Part shown: positions 31,060 through 41,971 of the stretch, one piece after another | How the letters are laid out: the number at the start of each line of letters is the position of its first letter | Position numbering within the stretch: the stretch's first letter is position 1 | Made by a program: the position numbers and the translations under genes | NCBI GenBank assembly: GCA_014323785.1 | Contig: JACONJ010000058.1 | Coordinates: forward strand, 1-64,000 | From: Paracoccaceae bacterium | Lineage (GTDB): Bacteria > Pseudomonadota > Alphaproteobacteria > Rhodobacterales > Rhodobacteraceae | Length of the DNA: 64,000 bases | Reading direction: 5' to 3' | Notes under the pieces: generated by a model | Database searches by the model: none | Told to the model about the DNA's origin: nothing | The model's input: only the letters and a program-made list of their open reading frames with translations

Positions 31060-31281
31060 TCAGCCGGGGGACAGGCCCCGCGGCCCCAACCCGTTGGTAC
31101 TTTGGGATGCGTGCGCCGCCGACCAGATGACAAGGATACCGTTCTGGTCGTCACCAGGGATATTGACAAGGCCGCTATTTGTGGCCAGTTTTGGGCAGCG
31201 GGAAGAACCGGAAGTTGGAAGATTTTCGAAAGAATGCCAGCCTTTGGGCCAAGTATACCCCGCTTCAGTTCAAAAGAGGAG

Positions 31282-32115
31282 ATGGATGTCGTGCAGGATA
31301 GTTTTGAAGTTATTGATCGCGCAGAAAGCAACGGTGCCGTGTTTGAGGTGCTCAAATACCCGCAACTGAAAGGGGGAAGTGATGTCCGCGCCGCTGAGAG
31401 GATATTTTTCCTGCAATCAGCGGGCGTACATCTTAAAATCGTCAGGGTTACCTTGACGAACACGGCACTGCGCAATGAACCCGGAACCCTTTATTATATG
31501 CACGGTCGTGACCTGCGGATGAAGGCGTCTACGGGAGGCGGGGCATGGGCCGCGTTCAAGCGTAAAAAATTCTCAGGCGAAAGTTTTTTCGTAAACGAGA
31601 TCCACGGATCAGGGTGCGTTTATCTTGAGCCCAGTTTCGGGCATTTCATTCTTGTAAATCTTGATGACGATGAGCTTATAGTTGACAGGGGCCTGTTTTA
31701 CGCCGGAAGTGCCGACCTGAACATCACGGCAAAGATGGTCTCATTATCAGCTGCCGTGGCAGGGGGAGAGGGGCTGTTCCAAACCAGCATCAAAGGAACC
31801 GGTGTCGCTGTCCTGTTCAGTCACGTGCCGCTTGATGAACTTCAGGTGATTGAACTCAAAAATGACACCCTGCAGGTTGACGGTGCGTTCGCAATGTTTA
31901 GAACTGGTGGGGTGAACTTTACCGTACAGAAATCGTCCCGCAGTTGGATGGCGACTTCCGTATCGGGGGAAGGGTTTCTTCAAACATTTAAGGGGACGGG
32001 GAAAGTGTGGATCGCTCCGACGGAAGAAATCTACAAGTCCCTTTCCACCGACAAGGGGCTTGCAAAACTCGCACTGCCCCCCGGATCTATGTATGGTCGC
32101 GAAACCGGAAAATAA
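31282..32115 (+). CDS. AIM24 family protein
   Basis: FEVLKYPQLKGGSDVRAAERIFFLQSAGVHLKIVRVTLTNTALRNEPGTLYYMHGRDLRMKAST..; SD-like agagga before ATG 31282. Confidence 0.72.
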   Translation: MDVVQDSFEVIDRAESNGAVFEVLKYPQLKGGSDVRAAERIFFLQSAGVHLKIVRVTLTNTALRNEPGTLYYMHGRDLRMKASTGGGAWAAFKRKKFSGESFFVNEIHGSGCVYLEPSFGHFILVNLDDDELIVDRGLFYAGSADLNITAKMVSLSAAVAGGEGLFQTSIKGTGVAVLFSHVPLDELQVIELKNDTLQVDGAFAMFRTGGVNFTVQKSSRSWMATSVSGEGFLQTFKGTGKVWIAPTEEIYKSLSTDKGLAKLALPPGSMYGRETGK

Positions 32116-32140
32116 AGGCACGGCATAATGGGGCAGAACG

Positions 32141-32464
32141 ATGAAAAAAGATCAGGATGATCTGAATAAACAGCCGATACCCACAGAAGATAAGGTTCTT
32201 CTTGGGCTTCTGGCGGTTTTCGCCCTTGGTGTCATTCTTGGCGTCCGCTGGGTAATGGTAGCCGTTTTTGATGCTGCGGTCGGTGCCTCCGCAGGGGTTG
32301 GCTTTCGGGAGGCTTTTATCGCTTCCTTGGTAATCTCTTTTTTCCTGATTGTCGTTTTCGCCCTTGTTGCCGGGGATGGCGCATTAGGGGAGCTAACAAT
32401 GGTGATATTCGGTTTTTTCCTTATGGTCGCGTTCTTCACGATTTCGATAGCCGTAATTTTATAG
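32141..32464 (+). CDS. small membrane protein of unknown function (107 aa, ~3 TM segments)
   Basis: MKKDQDDLNKQPIPTEDKVLLGLLAVFALGVILGVRWVMV...; hydrophobic segments; 25 bp downstream of the AIM24-like gene. Confidence 0.6.
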   Translation: MKKDQDDLNKQPIPTEDKVLLGLLAVFALGVILGVRWVMVAVFDAAVGASAGVGFREAFIASLVISFFLIVVFALVAGDGALGELTMVIFGFFLMVAFFTISIAVIL

Positions 32465-32622
32465 GTCTGCGATTCAGCTGCCCAGGGCAGGCGTCACAGT
32501 GCGGGTGGGCCGCGGGCGACCTTCTGCCAGATTGACGGGTTAACATTCCCCACAATCAGGGCTAATTACAGGGTCAGCCAAGCTGGAACCGCCGTGCAAA
32601 AGCGGGCAAGGACCGAATCATC

Positions 32623-33633
32623 ATGCGTGACCTAAAAATCCCTGCGCTGCGTCACCCGGAAAAGGCGCACCGTCCGGACAATGCCCAGCCCGGGAAGCCA
32701 GGCTGGATTCGGGTGAAGGCCCCGACCGGCGCAGGCTATAAGGCCACCCACAAGATCATGCGGGAGCATCGGCTGACCACCGTCTGCGAGGAGGCAGGAT
32801 GCCCCAATGTCGGCGAGTGCTGGAGCCAGGGCCACGCCACCATGATGATCATGGGCAAGGTTTGTACGCGCGCCTGCACCTTTTGCAACATCGCAACCGG
32901 CAAACCGCCAGAGGTGCTCGATGTGTTCGAGCCGGGGCGCGTGGCCGATGCGGTCAGGAAGCTGGGCCTGAATCATGTGGTTATTACCTCGGTTGATCGC
33001 GATGATATCGAAGATGGCGGGGCCGAACATTTCGCTCAAACCATCCGCGCCATTCGCCGCCAATCTCCCGGCACAACGATTGAAATTCTAACCCCCGATT
33101 TCCTGCGCTGTGACCCGTCGGTGCTGGAGGTCGTGGTCGCCGCCAGACCTGATGTTTTTAACCATAACCTGGAAACGGTCCCCGGCCTGTACCCTGGGGT
33201 GCGGCCGGGGGCGCGCTACTTCCATTCGCTGCGCCTTTTGCAACGGGTTAAGGAGTTGGATTCGTCGATGTTCACCAAATCCGGCCTTATGGTGGGCCTG
33301 GGAGAGGACAAACAGGCCGTACACGCCGTGATGGATGATATGCGCACGGCCGATATCGATTTTCTGACGATCGGCCAATACCTGCAGCCGACGCCCAAGC
33401 ACCATGCCGTGGACCGCTTTGTTACGCCCGGAGAATTCGCAGCATATGAACAGGCGGCATATGGCAAAGGGTTCCTGATGGTCTCTGCCACGCCGCTGAC
33501 GCGGTCAAGCTACCACGCGGGCGACGATTTCACGAAACTGCGCGCGAACCGGCTGAAGGCCCTGGGTCTGTCCCCAGGGGCAAGCCCGCCACAGCAGGTA
33601 CGGGGGCATACATCGCCCCAATTCTTCAGCTAA
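32623..33633 (+). CDS. lipA: lipoyl synthase
   Basis: [13 protein letters not shown] and [13 protein letters not shown] (two Fe-S cluster motifs), [15 protein letters not shown]. Confidence 0.97.
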   Translation: MRDLKIPALRHPEKAHRPDNAQPGKPGWIRVKAPTGAGYKATHKIMREHRLTTVCEEAGCPNVGECWSQGHATMMIMGKVCTRACTFCNIATGKPPEVLDVFEPGRVADAVRKLGLNHVVITSVDRDDIEDGGAEHFAQTIRAIRRQSPGTTIEILTPDFLRCDPSVLEVVVAARPDVFNHNLETVPGLYPGVRPGARYFHSLRLLQRVKELDSSMFTKSGLMVGLGEDKQAVHAVMDDMRTADIDFLTIGQYLQPTPKHHAVDRFVTPGEFAAYEQAAYGKGFLMVSATPLTRSSYHAGDDFTKLRANRLKALGLSPGASPPQQVRGHTSPQFFS

Positions 33634-34166
33634 GGGAAACGTACCTTCCCGATAAAGGGCAGGTTGCGGTTGCGCTGTGCATAGTCGATGCCGTAGCCCA
33701 CAACGAATTCATCGGGTATCTCAAAGCCAATCCAGTCTGCGGTCACATTGACCTCTCTCCTGGTCGGCTTGTCCAAAAGCGCGATGGTCTTCAACTTGCG
33801 TGGCTGGCGCGTCTTGAGCAGCTTTTTCACATGGTCCAGTGTGTGGCCGGTATCGACGATATCCTCTACCAAAAGCACATCCCGCCCGCCGATCTTGCCC
33901 CGCAGGTCTTTCAGAATGCGCACCTCGCGCGAGCTTTCAGTACTGTTCCCGTAAGAGGACGCCTCGAGGAAATCAACCTCGACGGGCAGGTTCAATTCCC
34001 TTACCAGATCGGCGATAAAGACGAAACTGCCGCGCAGAAGGCCAACAAGAACCAGTTTGTCGGTCTCGGCGAACTCTGCCTCAATCTCTCGGGCCAGGGC
34101 CTCAATCCGGGCGGCGATGGACTTGGCCGAGATCATCATGTCAATGTCATAGGTCCGTTGCGCCAT
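33630..34166 (-). CDS. hpt: hypoxanthine phosphoribosyltransferase
   Basis: [38 protein letters not shown] (PRPP loop), [29 protein letters not shown]. Confidence 0.95.
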   Translation of the reverse strand: MAQRTYDIDMMISAKSIAARIEALAREIEAEFAETDKLVLVGLLRGSFVFIADLVRELNLPVEVDFLEASSYGNSTESSREVRILKDLRGKIGGRDVLLVEDIVDTGHTLDHVKKLLKTRQPRKLKTIALLDKPTRREVNVTADWIGFEIPDEFVVGYGIDYAQRNRNLPFIGKVRFP

Positions 34167-34246
34167 TCCGCCCACCTGCTTCGGCTTGATTTCCACGCCT
34201 GAGTTTACGACATGAACGCAGCCAGAAGAAAGCCGTAACACTGCCA

Positions 34247-34711
34247 ATGCCGCAGCATTCCGAGACAAGACGCCTGCCGTATACCCCCGATCAAATGTAT
34301 GGGCTGGTGGCCGATGTGGCCAGTTACCCCGCATTTATCCCTTGGACCGCGGCGGCGCGTATCCGGTCCGTGACCCCCCTGAAGGATGGCAGTGGAGAGG
34401 TGATGCTGGCCGATCTGGTGATTGGCTTCAGGATGTTCCGCGAACGCTTCGGCTCACGCGTGACGTTACACCCGGACCAGCGACGGATCAACACGGAATC
34501 TATTGACGGGCCGTTCAAGCACATGAAATCCTTTTGGGAATTCGCCGGGGTCGAGGGTGGCTGCGATGTGCGGTTTGAGGTCGATTTTGAATTCAGGAAC
34601 CGCCTGCTGCAGGGGGCAGCGGGCATGTTTTTTCACGATGCGATGACACGAATAGTTCGCGCGTTTGAGGCACGGGCGGCGCAGTTTTACCAGCCAGATC
34701 AGCAGGCTTAG
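34247..34711 (+). CDS. COQ10/RatA-like polyketide cyclase (START-like) protein
   Basis: [28 protein letters not shown] ... [12 protein letters not shown] ... FEFRNRLLQ. Confidence 0.88.
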   Translation: MPQHSETRRLPYTPDQMYGLVADVASYPAFIPWTAAARIRSVTPLKDGSGEVMLADLVIGFRMFRERFGSRVTLHPDQRRINTESIDGPFKHMKSFWEFAGVEGGCDVRFEVDFEFRNRLLQGAAGMFFHDAMTRIVRAFEARAAQFYQPDQQA

Positions 34712-34721
34712 GCCCCTGGAT

Positions 34722-35183
34722 TCAAACCGCCTTCAGGATCATCGACAAGGCATGCGTGACCGATGCGGCGCGTATCCGGGCACGGCCGACGGTGCCGAAC
34801 TCTGCGGTTTCGCTTTGCACACCCTGGCTGGTCGCAATCCCGAAGCACACCCGCCCCTCAGGCTTATGTTCTGACCCGCCGGGCCCCGCAATGCCAGTGA
34901 CAGAGATCGCGATTTGCGCAACTGATCGGTCCAGCGCGCCCACGGCCATGTCCCGCGCGACCTCTTCAGAGACCGCGCCAACCCGATTCAGTGTGGCCGG
35001 AGAGACGCCCAGCATCTCGATCTTTGCCGCGTTGGAATACGTAATGAAGCCCCGGTCCAGCACGTCCGAGGCACCTGCGATATCAGTTACCGCAGCGGCG
35101 ATACCGCCCCCGGTGCAGCTTTCGGCGGTGACCAGCATCCAGCCCCGGTTCCGCAGTGCGGCCAGAACCGGTCCAGCACTCAT
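34722..35183 (-). CDS. CinA-family C-terminal domain protein (nicotinamide-nucleotide amidohydrolase)
   Basis: LVTAESCTGGGIAAAVTDIAGASDVLDRGFITYSNAAK ... VTGIAGPGGS. Confidence 0.93.
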   Translation of the reverse strand: MSAGPVLAALRNRGWMLVTAESCTGGGIAAAVTDIAGASDVLDRGFITYSNAAKIEMLGVSPATLNRVGAVSEEVARDMAVGALDRSVAQIAISVTGIAGPGGSEHKPEGRVCFGIATSQGVQSETAEFGTVGRARIRAASVTHALSMILKAV

Positions 35184-35668
35184 AGAACCACCAGGTGCAC
35201 GCCCAGTGCCAGGATTGCGACGACAACGGCCGCCAGCAGCCCCGCGATGACGTCATCCAGCATTACGCCGGTTGCACCGCCCACGCGGTCGGCCCAGCCC
35301 ACAGGCCCAGGCTTGGCGATGTCAAACAGGCGAAAGGCCAGAAATGCCGTCAGGATGCCCGGCCAGAGCTGTAGAAATTCGGTATCTGTGAACGCCGCCC
35401 CAAAGGAAACTGGCCAAAGCGCGATCCACTGGCCGATCACCTCATCAATAACGATCTCTGCGGGGTCATGATCGGTTTGTCCCTTGAGCTCGATTTTTGT
35501 GGCCCACCAGCCAAGTGCCGCGACGGCAAAACTTCCTAGGAAGAACAGCCAGAAACCGCCGACTTCATGCAGAAGCCAGGCCAGGGGCAGGGCGGCAAGA
35601 CTGCCCCAGGTGCCCGGTGCCGGGCGCAGATGGCCGATGCCGCACAGGGTGGCGATCAGGGCGGTCAT
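35180..35668 (-). CDS. pgpA: phosphatidylglycerophosphatase A
   Basis: [22 protein letters not shown] ... [13 protein letters not shown] ... [17 protein letters not shown]. Confidence 0.93.
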   Translation of the reverse strand: MTALIATLCGIGHLRPAPGTWGSLAALPLAWLLHEVGGFWLFFLGSFAVAALGWWATKIELKGQTDHDPAEIVIDEVIGQWIALWPVSFGAAFTDTEFLQLWPGILTAFLAFRLFDIAKPGPVGWADRVGGATGVMLDDVIAGLLAAVVVAILALGVHLVVL

Positions 35669-36849
35669 GATCCCGCCATGGTGACCGTGGCAAGTGCTGC
35701 GATGCCTTCCCCCCGCCCTGTAAAACCAAGCCGCTCGCTGGTGGTGGCCTTGACCGAGATACGGGTCAGGTTCAGCCCCATCAGATCGCTCAGCTGCTTT
35801 TGCATCTTTGGCGCGTAGGGTTGGATCCTAGGCCGCTCACAGATTAGCGTCAGGTCGACATGGGTGATCCGTAAGCCCGAGCGGGCCGCAAGCTCAACCG
35901 CATGGGTCAGAAAGATACGGCTTTCCGCGCCCTTCCATTGCGGATCAGAGGGGGGGAAGTATGTGCCGATATCGCCCGCGGCAAGCGCACCATAAATCGC
36001 ATCGGTGATTGTGTGCAACCCAACATCGGCATCGGAATGTCCCTGCAGGCCACGGTTATGCGGGATCGCGACACCGCAGAGCATCACGTGATCACCCGGG
36101 CCAAAGCGATGCACGTCGAACCCGTTGCCAGTGCGAATATCCATAGGGGGCTGTGCCATCAGATGTGCGGCGCGGTCGAAATCCTCGGCAGTCGTGATCT
36201 TAAGGTTACGAGCATCGCCTTGGGTGATCTGGACCTCCAGGCCAAAGGCATGCGCTACTTCCGCATCATCGGCAGCCCCGCCGGGATGGGCGGCATGGGC
36301 GGCACGAATTGCATCAAGGTGAAATCCTTGTGGTGTCTGCGCAGACCAGAGGCCGGTCCGGTCTTCGATGCTGGTCACAGTGCCTGCCCCCCGCCAAAGC
36401 GCATCCGTGACCGGCAGGGCGGGGGCCGCAGCAGGGCCCCGCCGAAGAGCATGCAAGACGCCGTCGATCACATCGGCAGAGACCAGGGGCCTTGCTGCAT
36501 CGTGGATCAGAACCTGGCCAATCTCTGGCCCCAATGCCTCTAAACCCGCACGGACCGAGGCTGCGCGGGTTGTGCTACCAAGCACATCGCGCACGGGAAT
36601 TGAAAGGTCGGGGCAGGCGTCCTGGAACCTTGTGTCATCATCAACATGGCGCACCACGACAATTTCGGCGATTTCGGGATGTGCGGCAAAGGCGCGGAGC
36701 GTATGTGTTAGAACAGCTTCGCCCCGCAACTCCCTGAATTGCTTTGGTATTCTGCCGCCCATCCTGTGACCGCGTCCGGCGGCGGCAATCAGGGCAGCGG
36801 TGCGCAACGCCAGGGGGGGGCTGTCAGATCCTTCCATCATAGTACACAT
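35665..36849 (-). CDS. ispDF: bifunctional 2-C-methyl-D-erythritol 4-phosphate cytidylyltransferase / 2,4-cyclodiphosphate synthase
   Basis: Isp[20 protein letters not shown] fused to Isp[40 protein letters not shown]. Confidence 0.95.
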   Translation of the reverse strand: MCTMMEGSDSPPLALRTAALIAAAGRGHRMGGRIPKQFRELRGEAVLTHTLRAFAAHPEIAEIVVVRHVDDDTRFQDACPDLSIPVRDVLGSTTRAASVRAGLEALGPEIGQVLIHDAARPLVSADVIDGVLHALRRGPAAAPALPVTDALWRGAGTVTSIEDRTGLWSAQTPQGFHLDAIRAAHAAHPGGAADDAEVAHAFGLEVQITQGDARNLKITTAEDFDRAAHLMAQPPMDIRTGNGFDVHRFGPGDHVMLCGVAIPHNRGLQGHSDADVGLHTITDAIYGALAAGDIGTYFPPSDPQWKGAESRIFLTHAVELAARSGLRITHVDLTLICERPRIQPYAPKMQKQLSDLMGLNLTRISVKATTSERLGFTGRGEGIAALATVTMAGS

Positions 36850-37151
36850 TGTAAGATTTCAGGCGACGCAGGACAATGGCAGGATAAGGACATGATGGGG
36901 CAAATCAATTTTGCGCTATTTTGTGCAAGAGATATCAAGAGATATGCTGCAATCAGGCTTTTATGTATTGTCTTCACCTTGCCAAAAGGATTGTATCAAT
37001 TGCCTGACGGATTGTTTCTGGATTAATCACTTACCAGCTGCTCTGGCACATCAATTGCGGCGCAGGAACTTGACGGGGGACGCCCCGGGACAGTCTTACG
37101 AATGTTGCCCGCCACCTTGCCCGGAGAACAACAGTCGGGGGCACTGGCTGC

Positions 37152-38231
37152 ATGACCTCTTGGATCACCTCGCTTTGGGTGTCGCTTCCGGTCCCGGTGT
37201 TGATCTTGGACGCCAGGGACTGGATCAGAGACGTAAACCCGGCCGCGGAAACGTTTCTAAACGCCTCCAAACGCAGCCTTGAAGGCCACCCTGTTTGGGA
37301 AAAGGTGTTCGTCGATGCCCCGTTGGAAGCTGCGTTCACCCGGGTGCGCGATGGTCAGGCACCGCTTTTCGTTAACTCCATCGATGTGTCCGTCGGCAAC
37401 AAAAAGCCGATCCCCTGCGATGTGCAGATCGCGCCCCTGATGGATAAGCCGAACCATGTGCTTGTGCTGCTTGAAAGCCGCGAATTGGCGGGGCGGCTGA
37501 ATTTGGCAATGTCTTTGAAATCCGCCACGAAATCGGTGATCGGAATGGCCGAGATGTTAGCCCATGAAATCAAGAACCCACTGGCCGGAATCACCGGGGC
37601 CGCGCAGCTGATTTCGATGAATGCCAGAGGCGAGGATCTGGAACTGACCAATCTAATCGTGGCCGAAACCCGGCGCATTCTGAAACTTCTGGAACAGGTC
37701 GAGGATTTCGGCAACGTCCGCCTGCCTGCGTTGAAGGCGGTGAATATCCATGACATACTGGACCGGGCGCGAAAATCTGCGATGGTGGGGTTTGCCGCCC
37801 ATATGGTGATCGAGGATGACTATGACCCGTCACTGCCGCTGACATGGGCCGATCCCGACCAGTTGCAGCAGGTTTTCCTGAACCTGCTGAAGAACGCTGC
37901 CGAGGCGTGCAAGTCTGGCGGAACATTACGTATCCGGACATTCTACGAATTCAGTTTGAAGGTGCGCCGCAAAGATGGGTCCGGTGCGTCCGTCCCCCTG
38001 CAGATCGATATCATTGACGATGGCCCCGGCCTGCCGCAAACTATTGCCCGGGACATTTTTGAGCCCTTCGTGTCAGGGCGTGAAAATGGCACTGGACTCG
38101 GGTTGGCGCTGGTATCGAAAATCATCGCCGATCACGATGGCTGGATTGCCGTGGACAGTGTGCCCGGGCGTACCGTGTTCCGTATATCGCTTCCCGTTGC
38201 GCCGAAACAGGCCGCGACACGACCCTATTGA
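37152..38231 (+). CDS. ntrB: nitrogen regulation sensor histidine kinase NtrB
   Basis: MLAHEIKNPLAGITGAAQLIS H-box; N-box and G-box DDGPGLPQTIARDIFEPFVSGRENGTGLGLALV. Confidence 0.95.
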   Translation: MTSWITSLWVSLPVPVLILDARDWIRDVNPAAETFLNASKRSLEGHPVWEKVFVDAPLEAAFTRVRDGQAPLFVNSIDVSVGNKKPIPCDVQIAPLMDKPNHVLVLLESRELAGRLNLAMSLKSATKSVIGMAEMLAHEIKNPLAGITGAAQLISMNARGEDLELTNLIVAETRRILKLLEQVEDFGNVRLPALKAVNIHDILDRARKSAMVGFAAHMVIEDDYDPSLPLTWADPDQLQQVFLNLLKNAAEACKSGGTLRIRTFYEFSLKVRRKDGSGASVPLQIDIIDDGPGLPQTIARDIFEPFVSGRENGTGLGLALVSKIIADHDGWIAVDSVPGRTVFRISLPVAPKQAATRPY

Positions 38232-38251
38232 GCGCACAGGAGACTGATTAG

Positions 38252-39625
38252 ATGGACGGCACCGTTCTTGTTGCCGATGACGACCGTACAATTCGCACGG
38301 TTCTAACCCAGGCACTCACCCGGGCGGGGTGCAAGGTGCACGCAACCTCCAGCTTAATAACCCTGATGCGGTGGGTTGCAGAGGGCAAGGGCGATATGGT
38401 AATTTCTGATGTGGTCATGCCTGATGGCAACGGTTTGGATACGCTGCCCCGAATCACCGGGCAGCGTCCTGGCCTGCCGGTGATCATCATCTCGGCCCAG
38501 AATACGATCAGGACGGCGATCCAGGCGACCGAAGCCGAGGCCTATGACTATTTGCCAAAGCCTTTTGATCTGCCGGAGCTGATGAAGCGCACGGCTTTGG
38601 CCCTGGATCAAAAGCGGCGGATGCCTGCGGCACTGCCAGCAGGGAGTGCTCTGGCCGGAGAACAGGACGATCTGCCCCTGGTCGGTCGCACTGCATCCAT
38701 GCAGGCACTTTACCGGCTTGTGGCGCGCGTGATGAACACGGATTTGCCAATCCTGATCACTGGCGAAAGCGGCACAGGTAAAAGCCTGATTGCGCGGGCC
38801 ATCCACGATTATTCCGACCGGCGGAGGCTCCCCTTCGTTGTGGCCTCTGCGACAGAGCTTGAGGGTACCGATGCCGCTTCGGTTATTGTGTCGCGGGCCC
38901 GGGGCGGCTCGGTTCTGTTTGATGAGGTGGCCGACTTGGGAGAGGTTGCGCAGGCCAGAATTGTGCGGATGCTGGATGCCATGGTCGATGGTGCGCCGCG
39001 GGTCATGGCCAGCAGCCAGAAGAATCTGATGAAGAAGATGGAGGCAGGCACCTTTCGCCAGGATTTGTTCTACCGGCTTGGCGGTGTCGCGATCCAGGTA
39101 CCGTGCCTGCGCGAAAGAATCGATGACATCCCGCTTCTGGCGACGCATTTCCTGACCCGCGCCGCGCGGGATGGTGCGCCGTCCCGGCGGTTCATGGCGG
39201 AAGCTATGAAACTGATACGGGCCTATTCCTGGCCCGGCAATGTCCGGCAGTTGGAAAATTGCATCCGCCGTCTGACTGTCACCAGCCAGGCCGAGGAGAT
39301 CAGCAGGGCCGAGGTAGAGGCGGTGCTGGGCAGCCAGTCGGCAATCAATTCGCCGTTAGGCGAGCGTGAAGGGGATTTTCTTTCGGCCTCGGTCGCCAGG
39401 CATTTGCAGCACTATTTCGATCTGCATGACAGAGATTTACCGCCACCGGGGCTGTACACCCATATTCTAAGAGATGTGGAACGGCCGCTGATCAAAATCG
39501 CCCTTGAAGCAACGGGCGGAAATCAGACCAAATGTGCCAATATTCTGGGTATCAACCGCAATACGCTTCACAAGAAGATTGCCAGCCTGAATATCAACGT
39601 CGCACGCCGTCGCAAGTTGATGTAA
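38252..39625 (+). CDS. ntrC: nitrogen regulation response regulator NtrC (GAFTGA-less)
   Basis: Receiver domain [28 protein letters not shown]+ [15 protein letters not shown]; Fis-type [28 protein letters not shown]. Confidence 0.95.
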   Translation: MDGTVLVADDDRTIRTVLTQALTRAGCKVHATSSLITLMRWVAEGKGDMVISDVVMPDGNGLDTLPRITGQRPGLPVIIISAQNTIRTAIQATEAEAYDYLPKPFDLPELMKRTALALDQKRRMPAALPAGSALAGEQDDLPLVGRTASMQALYRLVARVMNTDLPILITGESGTGKSLIARAIHDYSDRRRLPFVVASATELEGTDAASVIVSRARGGSVLFDEVADLGEVAQARIVRMLDAMVDGAPRVMASSQKNLMKKMEAGTFRQDLFYRLGGVAIQVPCLRERIDDIPLLATHFLTRAARDGAPSRRFMAEAMKLIRAYSWPGNVRQLENCIRRLTVTSQAEEISRAEVEAVLGSQSAINSPLGEREGDFLSASVARHLQHYFDLHDRDLPPPGLYTHILRDVERPLIKIALEATGGNQTKCANILGINRNTLHKKIASLNINVARRRKLM

Positions 39626-39673
39626 AATCGCAACAATGCTGTTGCGGATCGGGAACAGCCGTGCGATCAGTCC

Positions 39674-41956
39674 ATGTCTGGGGGCACTTGCATCTGCGGG
39701 GCCCGCATGCAGGGGGAAATGGTGCGGTCTCCGGCCGATAATGTGGTAAAATTCCCATTGAACAGGCTGTTGGCACTTCGGTATCAGCATCGCCTGCGCA
39801 ATGCCGTAACGCTTGGTCTGGTCATCCTGGGGCCAGTCTTGGCTTTGGCAACGTTCCTGATTCTGGGCCCCTTGGCTGAGGTTGCCGCTTCCCCTGCCGT
39901 GCGGCTGATCCTGCTGGCCAATATGGTCTACATCCTTGTAGTCGCTACACTTGTGTCGCGCCAGGTGGTGCGCCAGGTCGTCGCACGCCGGGCGCGTTCA
40001 GCCGGGTCGCGCCTGCACCTGCGCCTGACAGGCATTTTTGCGGTAGTGGCACTTCTGCCCACGGTGCTGGTCGCCGTCTTTGCGACGGTTACAGTGAATA
40101 TGGGGCTAGAGGGCTGGTTTTCGGATCGCGTCTCCTCTGCGCTTGGCAACTCGTTTGATGCGGCGGAAGCATATCAACAAGAACACCGCGATGATCTGGC
40201 TGTTGACGCGACTGCGCTGGCGGCGTTCTTGAATGCGAACCGTCGGACTTCTCCCTTGATGGATGATGGTACCTTGGGCCAATTCCTGCGTCAGGGCCAA
40301 TCGCTGGTGCAGCGTGGGTTGCGGGAAGTCTTCGTGATCGATGGAGGCGGCGAAATCCGAGTGCGCGGCGAGCACAGCTATTTGTTTGATTACGAACACC
40401 CCACGAGGGAAAATCTGGTGCGCGCCGCCAGTGGGGAAGTTGTTCTAATCGAAGATCCTGAAAGCAGCGAACTTCGTGCGCTTATACGCTTAGAACCCTT
40501 TGTCGACCGCTACCTCTATGTCAGTCGAGAGGTTGATGGCCGGATTATCGCCCTACTGGATGAGACCCAGCACACCGTCCAATTGTATCGCCAACTTGAA
40601 GGCGAACGGAGCCGCGTCCTGTTCAATTTTGGCTTAATTTACCTGGGCTTTGCGCTGATCCTAATCTTGGCTGCGATCTGGCTTGGCCTGTGGTTTGCAG
40701 AACGCCTTAGCCGCCCTGTTGGCCGCCTGGCCAGCGCGGCACAGAGGATCGGTCGGGGCGATCTGGATGTGCGCGTGGCTGAAGAACGCGGCGATGATGA
40801 AATTGCGATGCTGGGGCGGGTGTTCAACCGGATGACCCGGCAATTGAAGAGCCAGCGCGACGCCCTGGTGGAACAAAACACCAAAACCGAAAGAAATAGG
40901 CGGTTGTTCGACTCGGTACTAAACTCAGTTACCGCCGGGGTGGTCGGGCTGGATGCACGTGGCCTGATCGACTTTATGAACCAGGCGGCCATGCGACTTT
41001 TGGATTTAGTGGAACAGCATGGTCATGGATTGACCTTGGTACAGACGGTACCGGAATTCGCGGGCCTGATTGAGCATCTGCAAAAACAGGGTGGCAAGAG
41101 CGTGCAACAAGAGATTAATCTGACCCGGCGAGGCAAACCGGGAAGCCTGCTTGTCCGCATTACCCAGCGTCGCAACACTGAGGGTGCACTGGAAGGCTAT
41201 GTGGTGGTCTTTGACGATATTACCGACCTGGTCAGTGCGCAACGCATGGCAGCCTGGGGCGATGTCGCGCGCCGTATTGCGCATGAGATCAAAAACCCGT
41301 TGACGCCAATCCAGCTTTCGGCGGAGCACATACGCCGGAAATTCGGCCCAAAACTGGGCGACAATGCCGAGGCACTGAGTCAGTACACCAATGTTATTAT
41401 ACGACAAACCAATGACTTACAGCGCATTGTTGATGAATTTTCTAAATTCGCGCGGATACCTGAGCCCAAATACCAACAGGAAGATCTTGTCAAACTTTTG
41501 ACCGGGGTGATATCGCTGCAACGCGCAGGCCAACCCGATGTACAGTTCGTCACTGACATTCCGGCGGGACCGGTTACGGCACGGATAGACGCAGCCATGG
41601 TCGGCCAGGCCCTGACCAACCTGATGAAGAACGGCGGCGAAGCCATCGAAAGCCGCATCAAGGGTGGTGTGCCGGAAGGCTTTGCACCGCAATTGCGTGT
41701 TTCGTTGCATACAGGGCCAGAGGATGTGATGATCGAGATCGCCGATAACGGTATCGGCTTGCCCAAAGACCGCGCAAAGCTGTTTGAACCTTATGTGACA
41801 ACGCGCAGTAAGGGCACGGGGCTGGGATTACCCATCGTGAAGAAGATTATCAATGACCATGGCGGCACACTGGATTTGCTGGATGCGCCGCCCTTTGACA
41901 AGGATGGACACCAAGGGGCTGCCGCGCGGATCGCATTGCCGCGGTTGATATTGTAG
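39674..41956 (+). CDS. ntrY: NtrY-type sensor histidine kinase
   Basis: Two TM regions, HAMP RLASAAQRIGRGDLDVRV, H-box RRIAHEIKNPLTPIQLSAEHIRRKFG. Confidence 0.95.
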   Translation: MSGGTCICGARMQGEMVRSPADNVVKFPLNRLLALRYQHRLRNAVTLGLVILGPVLALATFLILGPLAEVAASPAVRLILLANMVYILVVATLVSRQVVRQVVARRARSAGSRLHLRLTGIFAVVALLPTVLVAVFATVTVNMGLEGWFSDRVSSALGNSFDAAEAYQQEHRDDLAVDATALAAFLNANRRTSPLMDDGTLGQFLRQGQSLVQRGLREVFVIDGGGEIRVRGEHSYLFDYEHPTRENLVRAASGEVVLIEDPESSELRALIRLEPFVDRYLYVSREVDGRIIALLDETQHTVQLYRQLEGERSRVLFNFGLIYLGFALILILAAIWLGLWFAERLSRPVGRLASAAQRIGRGDLDVRVAEERGDDEIAMLGRVFNRMTRQLKSQRDALVEQNTKTERNRRLFDSVLNSVTAGVVGLDARGLIDFMNQAAMRLLDLVEQHGHGLTLVQTVPEFAGLIEHLQKQGGKSVQQEINLTRRGKPGSLLVRITQRRNTEGALEGYVVVFDDITDLVSAQRMAAWGDVARRIAHEIKNPLTPIQLSAEHIRRKFGPKLGDNAEALSQYTNVIIRQTNDLQRIVDEFSKFARIPEPKYQQEDLVKLLTGVISLQRAGQPDVQFVTDIPAGPVTARIDAAMVGQALTNLMKNGGEAIESRIKGGVPEGFAPQLRVSLHTGPEDVMIEIADNGIGLPKDRAKLFEPYVTTRSKGTGLGLPIVKKIINDHGGTLDLLDAPPFDKDGHQGAAARIALPRLIL

Positions 41957-41971
41957 GAGGCGAGGAGGCGC

